64,000 nucleotides of DNA from Acidobacteriota bacterium (GTDB taxonomy: Bacteria; Acidobacteriota; Terriglobia; Acidiferrales; UBA7541), in contig JABCZF010000014.1 in assembly GCA_013289825.1 (NCBI GenBank), positions 1-64,000 on the forward strand. The letters run 5' to 3'. The notes beneath the pieces are model-generated. The model saw only the letters and a program-made list of their open reading frames with translations, had not been told where the DNA came from and did not search any database. Below, piece by piece: positions 18,803 to 27,907 of this stretch. The translations under genes and the position numbers were made by a program. Within the stretch, counting starts at the first letter, position 1, and each line of letters opens with the position of its first letter.

Positions 18803-20056
18803 ATGTCCGAAACTAAATTCAAACCCGTCGAAGAACAGCTCGCCTACTTGAGAAAAGGCGCGGCTGAAATCGTTCCCGAGGCGGAGCTGAAAGCGAAGCT
18901 CGAAAAATCATTTCGCACCGGCGAGCCGTTGCGTATCTATCTCGGCGTTGATCCCACCGCTCCCGATATTCATCTCGGCCATACCGTCGTGCTGCGCAAG
19001 TTGAAGCATTTTCAGGACCTCGGCCACATCGCCATTTTCTTGATCGGCGATTTTTCCGCAATGATTGGCGACCCCACCGGCCGTTCGGAAACGCGCCCGC
19101 CGCTTTCGCGCGAAGAAGTGGACGCCAACGCCAAAACCTATCTCGCCCAGGTCTGGAAACTCCTCGACCAGGAAAAAACCGAAGTCCGCTACAACAGCGA
19201 ATGGCTCGACAAAATGTCCAGCTACGACATCGTCCGACTCTGCGGCCACTACCGCCTCGCTCGCATGCTCGAACGCGAAGATTTTAGCTCGCGACTAAAA
19301 AACCAACAGCCCATCTCCGTGCACGAGCTGCTCTATCCGCTACTGACCGCCGTGGACGCAGTTCAGCTCAAGTCTGATGTGGAAATTGGCGCGACAGAAC
19401 AAAAATTCAACTTGCTAATCCATCGCGATATCCAGCGCGAGTACGGCCTGGAAGGCGAAGTCGCTTTCACCATGCCCATCCTCGTCGGCCTCGACGGCCA
19501 GCGCAAAATGTCCAAAAGCCTCGGCAACTATATCGGCATCACCGAGCCGCCCAGCGAGATGTTCGCCAAGCTCATGTCTATCTCCGACGAGCTCATGTGG
19601 TCCTATTTCGAACTGCTCACGGACAAAACTGCAGACGTTATCAAGAACTTGCAACAGAATGTTCAGGCCGGTACGACTCACCCCAAACAGGCCAAAGTGT
19701 CACTCGCGAGTGAAATTGTTAGGGATTTCTGGGGCGAAGACGCAGCGCAGAAAGCTGCTGCGCGCTGGGACAGCCAATTCTCTCGCCACGAAGTTCCTGA
19801 GGATGCCCCGGTGAAACACCTGCCAAACGATGACTATGTTGGTGCCAAGCCCGGCAAGATGAAACTTTCCAGAGCTTTAGTACGCCTCGATGCAGCTCCC
19901 TCTCGTGCTGAAGCTGAGCGCTTGATCAAACAAGGGGCAGTGGAACTCGACGACGTTGTCATCGCTGATCCGACCTATGAAATTGACCTCAACACGCCGC
20001 AAAAACATTTGCTGAGAGTTGGGAAAAAGAAAGTCTTTTATTTCGTCGTTCAATAG
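18803..20056 (+). CDS. tyrS: Tyrosyl-tRNA synthetase
   Basis: This class I synthetase charges tRNA-Tyr. The HIGH motif is HLGH (57-60) and the KMSKS motif is intact at 235-239 (QRKMSKSLGN). The C-terminal part (about 345-417) carries the S4-like RNA-binding domain, seen in KLSRALVRLDAAPSRAEAERLIKQGAVELDD. With 417 residues it is the normal length. The sequence belongs to the second bacterial TyrRS type (TyrZ-like) rather than the E. coli type, judged from the spacing of the motifs. It follows purN closely and ends 23 bases from the convergent neighbour. Confidence 0.96.
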   Translation: MSETKFKPVEEQLAYLRKGAAEIVPEAELKAKLEKSFRTGEPLRIYLGVDPTAPDIHLGHTVVLRKLKHFQDLGHIAIFLIGDFSAMIGDPTGRSETRPPLSREEVDANAKTYLAQVWKLLDQEKTEVRYNSEWLDKMSSYDIVRLCGHYRLARMLEREDFSSRLKNQQPISVHELLYPLLTAVDAVQLKSDVEIGATEQKFNLLIHRDIQREYGLEGEVAFTMPILVGLDGQRKMSKSLGNYIGITEPPSEMFAKLMSISDELMWSYFELLTDKTADVIKNLQQNVQAGTTHPKQAKVSLASEIVRDFWGEDAAQKAAARWDSQFSRHEVPEDAPVKHLPNDDYVGAKPGKMKLSRALVRLDAAPSRAEAERLIKQGAVELDDVVIADPTYEIDLNTPQKHLLRVGKKKVFYFVVQ

Positions 20057-20079
20057 TTGTTCTGCGGTCGTCGATTGCT

Positions 20080-21207
20080 TCAATCAAACGTTTCCGCGAC
20101 CAGCTGCGCAACATGCTCGGCGATCGACGGCGCCGCCGTGAGCCCAGGCGACTCGATGCCCACAAGCTGAATCGCCTGCGGCACTGCCGCATCCCGGGTA
20201 ATGACAAAATCCGCGATTCCTGTTCCTTCCGGCGGCACTAGTTTCGGACGCAATCCGGAATACCCCAGCTGCAAATCACGCTCCTCGATTTCGGGCAACA
20301 AAGTTTTTGCGCTGTGAGCAAAATCCGCAATCGGCAAACGCTCCCGCTCGTAATTGTCTTTCCCGTCGACATACGTCGCCGTGGGCCCCAGCAAAACCGT
20401 CCCCCAAAGCGTCTTGGTAAAATGCACGCCCAAGCTTAGCCCGTGTGCATGCGGCAAGGGATACACAAGATCATTAATCAAAGAAGCCCGCGCCCCGCGG
20501 ATTTCACAATATTCTCCGCGCACCGGATAGATCTTCCAAGAATTATTCCCCAGCAAGGCCGCCACTTCATCGGCGTAGAGCCCGGCCGCATTGATCACAC
20601 AACGCGTCTCAATCGTTTCGCTCTGTGCTCCTTCCTCGTCGCCAATGAGAATGCCAACGCGAATGGTTCCCTTCCCCGGCTCCAGGGAAACAACCTTGGC
20701 CCGCTTGACGATATTTGCGCCCTGCCCGCTAGCCACGCGCGCATAGGCGTGCACCAGCTCTTCGGCCGATACAATTCCCGTGGAAGGGACCTCTATCGCT
20801 GCCGTGCCCGCGATATGCGGCTCGCGACTGCGAATCTCCGCCGGACCAATCAGCCGCAATCCCTCTACGCCGTTGTCTTCCCCTTTTTTTTTCAGCGCAG
20901 CCAGTTCCTCTTCTTCCTGGGTATTGGCCGCCACGACCAGCTTCCCGGTGTGGCGAAACGGGACGTTGTGCTCCTTACTGAATTCATACGTCAGCCGGTT
21001 GCCCGCGATGCAATGGCGGGCCTTGAGGGAGTTCTTCGGGTAATAAATGCCCGAATGAATGACCCCGCTGTTGCGCGAACTGGTCGCCATGCCCAGCTTG
21101 GGATACTGCTCGACGAGGAAAACGTCCTGCCACCGCGCGGAAACAGCTCGCGCGATGGCGCACCCGACGACGCCTCCTCCGATAATCAGAATGTTGGCTT
21201 GCTCCAT
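20080..21207 (-). CDS. lhgO: FAD-dependent oxidoreductase, L-2-hydroxyglutarate oxidase-like
   Basis: The 375-residue protein starts with an FAD-binding Rossmann motif (ILIIGGGVVGCAIAR, residues 6-20). It then shows SSRNSGVIHSGIYYPKNSLKARHC, a stretch typical of the LhgO/YgaF branch of the DAO family. The C-terminal FAD-contact region reads VGIESPGLTAAPSIAEHVA. LhgO enzymes oxidise L-2-hydroxyglutarate to 2-oxoglutarate and pass electrons to the quinone pool. Other DAO-family substrates remain possible. It lies 22 bases downstream of an asparaginase-family gene on the same strand and is probably co-transcribed with it. Confidence 0.85.
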   Translation of the reverse strand: MEQANILIIGGGVVGCAIARAVSARWQDVFLVEQYPKLGMATSSRNSGVIHSGIYYPKNSLKARHCIAGNRLTYEFSKEHNVPFRHTGKLVVAANTQEEEELAALKKKGEDNGVEGLRLIGPAEIRSREPHIAGTAAIEVPSTGIVSAEELVHAYARVASGQGANIVKRAKVVSLEPGKGTIRVGILIGDEEGAQSETIETRCVINAAGLYADEVAALLGNNSWKIYPVRGEYCEIRGARASLINDLVYPLPHAHGLSLGVHFTKTLWGTVLLGPTATYVDGKDNYERERLPIADFAHSAKTLLPEIEERDLQLGYSGLRPKLVPPEGTGIADFVITRDAAVPQAIQLVGIESPGLTAAPSIAEHVAQLVAETFD

Positions 21208-21229
21208 AGGTCCATTTTATCCGCGGAAG

Positions 21230-22369
21230 CTATCCGTGCGCATTGATTTCATCGAAAAACGGTTTGCATTCGGCCAGCCGCGCCTGCGTTCCGTCGTGCA
21301 CCGCATAAACCGAGTGTCCCTTTTCCTCGTAATGATTGCGCCACAGAGAAGCGGCCCCGGGCACCCCGTCTTTATTCAGCGCATAAAAGAAAATGTGAAA
21401 CGTGGAAAGTTTTTTCTTGTCGTTGTTGTAATTGCGTGCGATACGCCCGAGCGCTTCGAGGCACGCCTCCTCGGGAGATTTTCCCCGCCGCATCATTTCG
21501 ATAATAGTGTGCCCGCCGGAAATCTTGATGTTCTCTTCGCCTTTTCCAGTCGACCCGGCTGCGCCCACCTCATTATCCACGCAGCACCCCGCTCCAATAA
21601 TCGGCGAATCGCCCACCCGTCCCGGGATTTTCCACGCCAAACCGGAAGTTGTGGTGGTGGCGGAGATGTCACCTTTTTCATCCACCGCCATGCACGGAAT
21701 CGTGCCCGTCGGCGGATGCGCAATGACGCGCTCGGCATATGCGATTTTCGCTTCATCCTCATCGAAGATGGCCCGAACGTGCTCTTTCCATTCCGGGCTG
21801 TCAACCCCGGGCCGCCAATTCATCGACGACGAGGCTTTCCAAGCCAGCCAAATCTTCCGCGAATGCTCGGTGAGCAGATTCATTTCCTCAAACCCTTCGG
21901 CTACCGCAAATCGCCGGGCCCCCTCGCCGACCATCATCACATGATTGGTTTCCTGCATCACCGTCTGCGCCAGCCGCGCAACATTCTTGATCCGCCGCAC
22001 CGCAGCGACAGACCCAGCCCGGTGCGTGGGTCCATGCATCACACTCGCGTCCAGTTCGACTTCGCCTTCCTCATTTGGCAGCCCGCCAAAGCCCACGGAA
22101 TCGTCGTTCGGATCATCTTCGACAACCGTTACCACCGCGACGGCGGCATCCAGCGTGTCGCCACCCTTCCTGAGAATGTCCATGCCCTTATCAAGAGCGT
22201 GAAGCCCGTTGGCGCTGGAGATGATGATCGGCCGCGTGCCCGGAACAGCGGCGGCTCGGAGAGGCGCTTCATTCGCCGGAAGCGAGCCGGCCAAGAGCTT
22301 GCCAGCCCCCGCGGTAAAACTGCTGGCAAGGGACATCAGAAAGAATTTACGCCTTGACCAGATTCCCAT
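21230..22369 (-). CDS. Tat-exported glycosylasparaginase (N4-GlcNAc-asparaginase family)
   Basis: The start at 22369 has GAGGAGG upstream and gives 379 residues. A twin-arginine signal (SRRKFF, residues 5-10) and a hydrophobic stretch indicate folded export. The Ntn-hydrolase core shows GGDTLDAAVAVVTVVEDDP, the predicted self-cleavage site before Thr223 (PPTGTIPCMA) and ATTTTSGLAWKIPGRVGDSPIIGAG after it, a clear glycosylasparaginase signature. The proenzyme would split into alpha and beta chains at Thr223, which becomes the nucleophile. In the best-known enzymes the residue before Thr is Asp (HDTIG); here it is Gly. It would release aspartate from glycosylated asparagine. Confidence 0.9.
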   Translation of the reverse strand: MGIWSRRKFFLMSLASSFTAGAGKLLAGSLPANEAPLRAAAVPGTRPIIISSANGLHALDKGMDILRKGGDTLDAAVAVVTVVEDDPNDDSVGFGGLPNEEGEVELDASVMHGPTHRAGSVAAVRRIKNVARLAQTVMQETNHVMMVGEGARRFAVAEGFEEMNLLTEHSRKIWLAWKASSSMNWRPGVDSPEWKEHVRAIFDEDEAKIAYAERVIAHPPTGTIPCMAVDEKGDISATTTTSGLAWKIPGRVGDSPIIGAGCCVDNEVGAAGSTGKGEENIKISGGHTIIEMMRRGKSPEEACLEALGRIARNYNNDKKKLSTFHIFFYALNKDGVPGAASLWRNHYEEKGHSVYAVHDGTQARLAECKPFFDEINAHG

Positions 22370-22488
22370 CGTGATGCCTCCTCGGTGTGTGCGTGCAATA
22401 TACAAGCGGAAAGGAGAGATTGGAAGTTGTACAGTCCACTCCGGCGTTTTACCCCGGCTCCGGTCGGGAGACCGACCGCCTTGTCAAT

Positions 22489-23187
22489 TCAGAAGGGGTT
22501 GGCCACCTGGTTTTTTTGCCACATGCGAAAACCGCCGAGAAAGGCATTCTCATTGTTGCCGAGGCGCGCTCCCGGCGGCAGCTTTTTCAATTTCTTGCTG
22601 TTTCCGCCGCCCAGCACCACATAGTCCGCATCCAGCGCGGTCTTCAATTGCTTGGTAACTTTGGCCACACAGCGGCGCCACTTTTTTGTTCCCATGCGCT
22701 CGAGGCCGCGCAGTCCCAGATAGTCCTCGTAGCTTTTGCCGTTTTTATAGGCCAAATGCGCCAGCTCCATGGGCTGCAAAATTCCGTCGACGATCATCGC
22801 CGATCCCAACCCGGTTCCCAATCCGAGAAACAACATCCGGCCGCCTTTGTAACTCCCCACCGCTTGCATGGCGGCATCGTTCAAGATTTTTACCGGGCAG
22901 CCAAACGCTTTGCCAAATTTGAATCCCACCCAACCCGGGCCCAGGTTGTGAGGCTCGCGAAGCGGATGCCCATTGATGATGGGCCCAGGATAGCCGAGCG
23001 AAATACAGTCGAACTTCCAATCGGCGACGGACTTCTTCACCAATTGGACCATCTTTCGCGGCGTCATAGTGGGGCCGGAAGGATATTTTCGCGGCTCCTT
23101 TTCGCCAGTCGCCAGGAGTTTGACGTTTGTGCCGCCAATGTCAATCACAAGAACTTTTGGAGGTTTGGCCCTTGGTGTTGCTTTCAT
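22489..23187 (-). CDS. ppgK: Polyphosphate glucokinase (ROK family)
   Basis: The 232-residue protein has the ROK phosphate loop VLVIDIGGTNVKLL, the catalytic Asp in ILNDAAMQAVG, and the second phosphate motif LFLGLGTGLGSAMIVDG. YPGPIINGHPLREPHNLGPGW matches the sugar-binding part of polyphosphate glucokinases. These enzymes phosphorylate glucose with polyphosphate or ATP. It lacks the zinc-binding CxCGxxGCxE motif of larger ROK kinases, as expected for this subgroup. Two adjacent ATGs (23190, 23187) are possible starts. Confidence 0.87.
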   Translation of the reverse strand: MKATPRAKPPKVLVIDIGGTNVKLLATGEKEPRKYPSGPTMTPRKMVQLVKKSVADWKFDCISLGYPGPIINGHPLREPHNLGPGWVGFKFGKAFGCPVKILNDAAMQAVGSYKGGRMLFLGLGTGLGSAMIVDGILQPMELAHLAYKNGKSYEDYLGLRGLERMGTKKWRRCVAKVTKQLKTALDADYVVLGGGNSKKLKKLPPGARLGNNENAFLGGFRMWQKNQVANPF

Positions 23188-23270
23188 CACCGCTCCTTTG
23201 ACCCTTTGCGAATTCTAGAGGGAACTGGCGATTCAGCGAAGAAAATTCGCAGTCTTGGTTGCCGCGAGGT

Positions 23271-23669
23271 TTAGAACGGGGGGAACCTTTTAGACGTAGG
23301 CCTGGCCGGCAGCGCCAAAGTAGCCCACGTCTCGTGCGGACATATCCACGCGATATCGACCACTCCGGCGCGAGCCATGTCCTCGAGGAAGGCCATGTAA
23401 TCCGGCTTGGTTTTATTTCGCTCCATGGCGAGTTTAACCCCTCGAGCAGCAAAACTTGCGCTGGGTTTCAACGGAGTAAACTCCGGCGGCGGCGGCTCCG
23501 GGATGGCGTCTCCCGCTCCGTGGTAGACGATGTCGTGAGTGGCGAGGTCGGTCTCGCAATACTCGACTCCCGCGTCTTTGAGCGCATCAAATATTCTTGG
23601 GTAGGCCCACTTTTCCTGCTTGCTCATAGTGAAAATCTCTTCGACGCGCTTCCTGTTGAGCCTAGCCAT
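23271..23669 (-). CDS. DUF1398-like small protein
   Basis: The start at 23669 gives 132 residues, with GGAGG 11 bases upstream; an ATG at 23702 is the alternative. The sequence (WAYPRIFDALKDAGVEYCETDLATHDIVYHG, then LAMERNKTKPDYMAFLEDMARAGVVDIAWI) fits the DUF1398 family from memory. That is a small family with no known biochemical function. There is no signal peptide or membrane segment. The next gene, polyphosphate glucokinase, follows after 83 bases on the same strand. Confidence 0.72.
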   Translation of the reverse strand: MARLNRKRVEEIFTMSKQEKWAYPRIFDALKDAGVEYCETDLATHDIVYHGAGDAIPEPPPPEFTPLKPSASFAARGVKLAMERNKTKPDYMAFLEDMARAGVVDIAWICPHETWATLALPARPTSKRFPPF

Positions 23670-24011
23670 CTCGGTTCTGGCCTCCGACCGCCATCTTATC
23701 ACCCGCAGAAACGGGTTTATTCACAGTTGGGCGTAGCGGGGCTTGAGACCAGCAAAGCAGCAGCCAAGAGGTACACAAAAGTATGGGGCCGCGCGGACGC
23801 GGGAGGTAATTGCAGAAAAGCGAACACGAAAGCCTTCCCATTTCTAGGACGTGGACTTGCTAGGCGGACAGTACCGGCGGGCTTCCCGGTTGATGCTTCC
23901 CGCGGTACAACGCATCTTCCATCGCCGAAGCCTGGCATGGCTCGCTAAAAACCATACGGGGATCTCTAGCCACAAGACTGAGTGACAGGCCGCTGTCGCA
24001 AGACGGAAGCA
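23670..24011. other. Intergenic region, no supported gene
   Basis: About 340 bases separate the DUF1398-like gene from the Kelch gene. Several frames are open across it, but none has a ribosome site or recognisable motif, and I see no RNA structure. Confidence 0.45.
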
Positions 24012-25184
24012 CTAATCCGAAACTGATGCACCAGCTGGTTTGTAGAGCCACGCAGCGGGAGTAGCGGGAAGACCGTTGCCACTTTCGGCATAGCCTCCGG
24101 TGATCAGCGCTTGGCCGCCGGAGAGAAGCGTTAGAGCGGCGAAGAAGCGCGCGCTTCCCAGCGAGCCCGGCACTTTTGTGAAAGTGCCCGCGGTTTCGTC
24201 ATACAACTCCGCGAAGGGCCCGCCGCCAGCAACGAGAACTTTGCCGTTCGGGAGTAGCGCTGCGGCCGCGGGCAATTTAAAGCGTGCAGTATTCATCGCG
24301 CCGGTCGCGGAGAATGTTCCCAGGGCAGGATCGTAAATTTCGGCGCTGGCATATTCGCCGTGCCAATCGCGGTTGTCGGAACCACCGACAACGAGAACTT
24401 TTCCGCTCGGAAGAAGAATCGCGGCGTGTTTATGACGGCCGACGATCAGCTGGCCCGCGGAAGTGAACTTGCCGGTGCGGGGATCGAAAAGCTCCGCAGA
24501 GCGATAGATATTTTGCGAAGGGTAATGGCCGGAACCCCCGCCCACGATCAAAACTCGGCCATCCTTGAGGGCTGTTGCGGTGTGCGCTCCACGAGGCTCG
24601 GCCATGCTGCCGGTCTCTAGAAACTTCCCCGTCGCTGGATCGTAAATCTCGGCGCTGGCAATGGCATTTTCCTGGCCATCCACACCGCCAGCCACAAAAA
24701 CACGGCCGTCCGGAAGAAGAGTGGCGGTGTTTCCGGCACGCTCGATCACCATGTTACCGGTGGGCGTAAACGCACCGGCGGCGGGATCGTAAATCTCCGC
24801 GGAGCCCGGACGACCATAATGGCCCGTCCAGCCGCCAGCGATCAGCACCCTGCCGTTCTTCAAAAGCGTCGCGGTGTGGCCCGAACGTCCGATGGCCATG
24901 CTGCCGGCAGACTGAAATGTTCCGGAACGCACATCAAAAAGTTCGGCGGTCGGATAGGGGTTGGACTCGCCACCACTGCCGGCGAATCCCCCAGCGATGA
25001 GCACCTGGCCATTCGGCAGCAGCGTCGAAGTATGGCTGGCGCGGGCCAGGTGCATCGCCGCGATTTCCGATAGCGCGCCAGGTCCGGAAGGCCACGGAGC
25101 GCCGGCGCGTGAGAAGCAAAGCCCAGGCACGAGCAGCAGCGAGAGCAGTAAGACGCCAGACGTTTTTCGAGAACGCGATTGCAT
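24012..25184 (-). CDS. Secreted Kelch-repeat beta-propeller protein
   Basis: The start at 25184 gives 390 residues with a signal peptide (about 1-29, LLLSLLLVPGLCFSRAGA). The mature protein is six or seven Kelch repeats, each with the unit "T-A-T-x-L-x-(N/D)-G-(R/K)-V-L-(I/V)-x-G-G" followed by "A-E-x-(F/Y)-D-P-x-x-G-x-F". The repeats are about 55 residues apart and fill the chain, so it is a propeller with no extra catalytic domain. Kelch propellers bind ligands or proteins; galactose-oxidase residues are not evident. It is followed upstream on the same strand by a GGDEF-type gene. Confidence 0.88.
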   Translation of the reverse strand: MQSRSRKTSGVLLLSLLLVPGLCFSRAGAPWPSGPGALSEIAAMHLARASHTSTLLPNGQVLIAGGFAGSGGESNPYPTAELFDVRSGTFQSAGSMAIGRSGHTATLLKNGRVLIAGGWTGHYGRPGSAEIYDPAAGAFTPTGNMVIERAGNTATLLPDGRVFVAGGVDGQENAIASAEIYDPATGKFLETGSMAEPRGAHTATALKDGRVLIVGGGSGHYPSQNIYRSAELFDPRTGKFTSAGQLIVGRHKHAAILLPSGKVLVVGGSDNRDWHGEYASAEIYDPALGTFSATGAMNTARFKLPAAAALLPNGKVLVAGGGPFAELYDETAGTFTKVPGSLGSARFFAALTLLSGGQALITGGYAESGNGLPATPAAWLYKPAGASVSD

Positions 25185-25272
25185 GGAAGGCCTCACAGGT
25201 TGATTTGCTGAGGTGCTAGACGCTCCGAAGAAGGGAGGTGTTAGCAGGAATTGTGAAAAAGGGATGCGCAAA

Positions 25273-26136
25273 CTAGTGCGGCGCGAGAGTAGTAGAAAAG
25301 CTGTCGTACGCGGCGGTGTCGTACAGATGCAAAAGGTCCGCGGCGCGCTTGAGCAAATCGGCGGGCAAGTCCCCAGGCTGGTAGTCGATCCAACCGGTCG
25401 TGAAGTTGAGCGGAATTTTTTGGCCCGAGGAACTCACTTCCACAGTGCCCAGGCGGTTTAGAACTTGCTTGACCTCGTTCACGCCGCATTCCGGAAGCAA
25501 CAGGAGGAAATCATCGTCGCTCAAGCGCGCGGCAATGTCCGACCCGCGGCTGGCCTTTTTCAGGCGCCGACCGAGTTCCTTGAGCGCGGCGTCCACGGCG
25601 GACTTCCCGTATCGCTCGCTGAGATGAGCGAACTCATCCACATGAACCGTAGCGAGGCTCAACGTGGTGTTCTGTCGGCGCGCCCGGGCTAGTTCTTTTC
25701 CCAGATGCTGCTCGAGAGACGTTCGCGTATACAACCCCGTGAGCGAGTCGAGCGCAGCCGCTTCCGAAAACTGCTGCGGAACGGCTTGCCAGTCTATCGG
25801 CTGCTCCGTCGAGTTTCGTCGCAGACGCCGGAGCGACCATTGGCGATAGACCAGCCGAGCGTTGAAAATGAGAATCAAGCAGAGCGTGGCCCAGCGCGCT
25901 TGATCGGAGCGAATCTCGTAAAAAGAGTCCGCGTGGCGAAAGAAGGAATGAATCGAGGAGAGCAGAAAGGCGACCGCCGAGAGGGTAGTGACCAGTAAGG
26001 CCGAGAGCCACAGCCACCATTCATGCCGCGAAATTTGTTGCGGGTCGGAGCCGTTTGCCAGGACGCGGAAATTGCCGGAGCCCGCGAGAGGCGAGTGTTT
26101 TGGCTTGCTTCGGGATATTCCCAAAAAGGATTTCAT
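25273..26136 (-). CDS. Membrane protein with degenerate GGDEF domain but intact I-site
   Basis: The 287-residue protein has two membrane segments (about 42-62 and 82-98) and then a GGDEF-fold domain starting at LDSLTGLYTR (129-138). The catalytic signature is SDDDF (206-210) instead of GGDEF. The metal and substrate residues of the usual D-x-D-x-F-K-x-I-N-D and G-H-x-x-G-D stretches are replaced (HVDEFAHLSERYGKSA). Yet the product-binding RxxD I-site is kept as Arg197-Gly-Ser-Asp200 at the correct distance. It is therefore unlikely to make cyclic-di-GMP but may bind it. It resembles the intact GGDEF gene at 46103-46930 in length and layout, so the two look like paralogues. Confidence 0.85.
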   Translation of the reverse strand: MKSFLGISRSKPKHSPLAGSGNFRVLANGSDPQQISRHEWWLWLSALLVTTLSAVAFLLSSIHSFFRHADSFYEIRSDQARWATLCLILIFNARLVYRQWSLRRLRRNSTEQPIDWQAVPQQFSEAAALDSLTGLYTRTSLEQHLGKELARARRQNTTLSLATVHVDEFAHLSERYGKSAVDAALKELGRRLKKASRGSDIAARLSDDDFLLLLPECGVNEVKQVLNRLGTVEVSSSGQKIPLNFTTGWIDYQPGDLPADLLKRAADLLHLYDTAAYDSFSTTLAPH

Positions 26137-26421
26137 TTAGCTAACGGCGGATCTGGGCTGTTATCACTGTAGTCTCGTACAACGAACGGAAGCAACAGCG
26201 AAAACGTACAGGGTCGCAAGAATCAAGAACCTGTCCATCCGGGCAGGCGCGGTGAACAACAAAGCTTTCCCATTCCTTTTTTTGCGCCGCCGCGCTACCC
26301 GCCGTCATTTCGAGCGCCGCGGGCCGATGTTTTTTCTTCCCACTTCGCTACCCGGACGGAGTCGGCCCGCGCGACAAGAAATCTCCCTTTCGCTTCCCCC
26401 GGCGCGAAACAATGCGCGCAA

Positions 26422-27651
26422 CTACAGCACCGTCCCGTTCGGCAAGTTGGCCACAGGAGATTTTGCGGCGGGCAGCGGCGCGTGTTCGAGCACTCGGCGT
26501 GCATAGAGCGCGACGTTCCTGACGCCTGCAGCGTACGCCGGGTTGGGATTGCGAATACCACCGTTGTAAGCGCCGATGGCCTGGTCGACATCGCCGCCAA
26601 AGCGGTCCAGCAGATCGCGGAGAACAAGTCCGGCGTACGTGGTGAGGACTTCGCTCGTGACGGAATTCACGTCGAGATGGCGCGAAGGACGCAGCCGCGG
26701 CGGCAACTGGTCGTAGTGGCGTTTGTCTTTCAGGTAGAGCTGATGCGCAGCACGAAGAGTCTCGCGCGAAATTTGCCACGTGCCGATCGAGTAGTCGCTT
26801 ACCAGAACACGCTTGCGGCCACGCTCCAATACGATGTCGCCACTCTCCGCCCGCTTTTTCCAAACAGCGTGCGTGAGATCGCCGTTCACATCCATATAGT
26901 TGTTTTCCATGGCGCCGACTCCGAGAAAGTAATCGAGCGGCAGATCGTAAAAATGCGCGACGTCGAGAATGTCGGAAGCCAGCCGGAGCGCTTGATGATG
27001 AGTGAGCGGCTGAGGAGCGCGCGTGCTTCGGCCCACGACGCGCCAGTCGGTTTGCGATTTAAAGACGAGGAAATCCGCAAGAGCGGGAAGCAATTGAAAA
27101 GACGGAAGCGTTTCCAGCTTTTGTTCAGTCGGTACGTTGTAGGCGTTCTCGAACATGCGGCTTTGCTGTTGCGCAAGAGCGAGATCCTGCTTGGTCCACG
27201 CAACAAGTTCGTAGTGCCTGATGAGGCCGTGAGATTCCATGCGATTGAGTTGAGGAATGGCGGTGAGCTGATCGTTTTCGACCAGAAGGAAAATCTTGTA
27301 AGAGGCGTGCTTGCCGGAGTGATCGGCTGTCAAAAAGATTTTCGAAGCGTCGTCCGGGTCGCGACCGCGGAAATATTCATAGCGAAGGAAGGCTTCCAAC
27401 TGGTCGTCAAACCTGGCAATTTCCGCCGAAGCCACTTCGTTTGAAAACGGGAGAGCAATCTGGCGGCCGTGAAACCTCGGACGGAGATGCCCGGGTTGTC
27501 GAACGGCGGACATCTGCCGCGGCCAGAGGCGATCGGCAGTCCAGCAAGCGAGCGCAAGCGCGGAGAGCGCAACGGCTTTGAGCGCGTGTGCGGGAAAATG
27601 TTTCGCTGCCGCGGGACGGCGGAGATTCTGGGTGAGCTTTTTGGCGCACAT
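26422..27651 (-). CDS. Lytic transglycosylase-like protein (SLT domain)
   Basis: The 409-residue protein has a hydrophobic N-terminal segment (about residues 23-40) and a region of unknown fold (about 60-215). It ends with a lysozyme-like SLT domain (about 225-390). The predicted catalytic acid is Glu249 in GVGAMENNY. The family pattern continues with YSIGTWQIS (287-295), which replaces the usual GLMQI, and AYNGG (361-365). It would cut peptidoglycan between MurNAc and GlcNAc in the periplasm. GAGGG precedes the ATG. The long N-terminal half may regulate or localise the enzyme. Confidence 0.85.
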   Translation of the reverse strand: MCAKKLTQNLRRPAAAKHFPAHALKAVALSALALACWTADRLWPRQMSAVRQPGHLRPRFHGRQIALPFSNEVASAEIARFDDQLEAFLRYEYFRGRDPDDASKIFLTADHSGKHASYKIFLLVENDQLTAIPQLNRMESHGLIRHYELVAWTKQDLALAQQQSRMFENAYNVPTEQKLETLPSFQLLPALADFLVFKSQTDWRVVGRSTRAPQPLTHHQALRLASDILDVAHFYDLPLDYFLGVGAMENNYMDVNGDLTHAVWKKRAESGDIVLERGRKRVLVSDYSIGTWQISRETLRAAHQLYLKDKRHYDQLPPRLRPSRHLDVNSVTSEVLTTYAGLVLRDLLDRFGGDVDQAIGAYNGGIRNPNPAYAAGVRNVALYARRVLEHAPLPAAKSPVANLPNGTVL

Positions 27652-27907
27652 GGCTCGAGCCCTCGCTCGCTTCGATAGTGATGGCTACTCGAACCACGAC
27701 AGTGCACGCCCGCGGCCGGAGAAAGCGCGGCCCAAGCCGTTCTCTAAACCGTAGAAAATAAGCGCTTTAGTTTAACCGTCAGACCTGATCGCCATGGCCC
27801 TGTGGGCGAGCTGCGTGTGTGCGCGTCCCAGGTTCCACAGAATTTCGTTCCTAGAAAAGCGGCTCGAACGATGCTGGCCGAGAGCTTGGCGTGTCGGGCC
27901 ATGCTGG

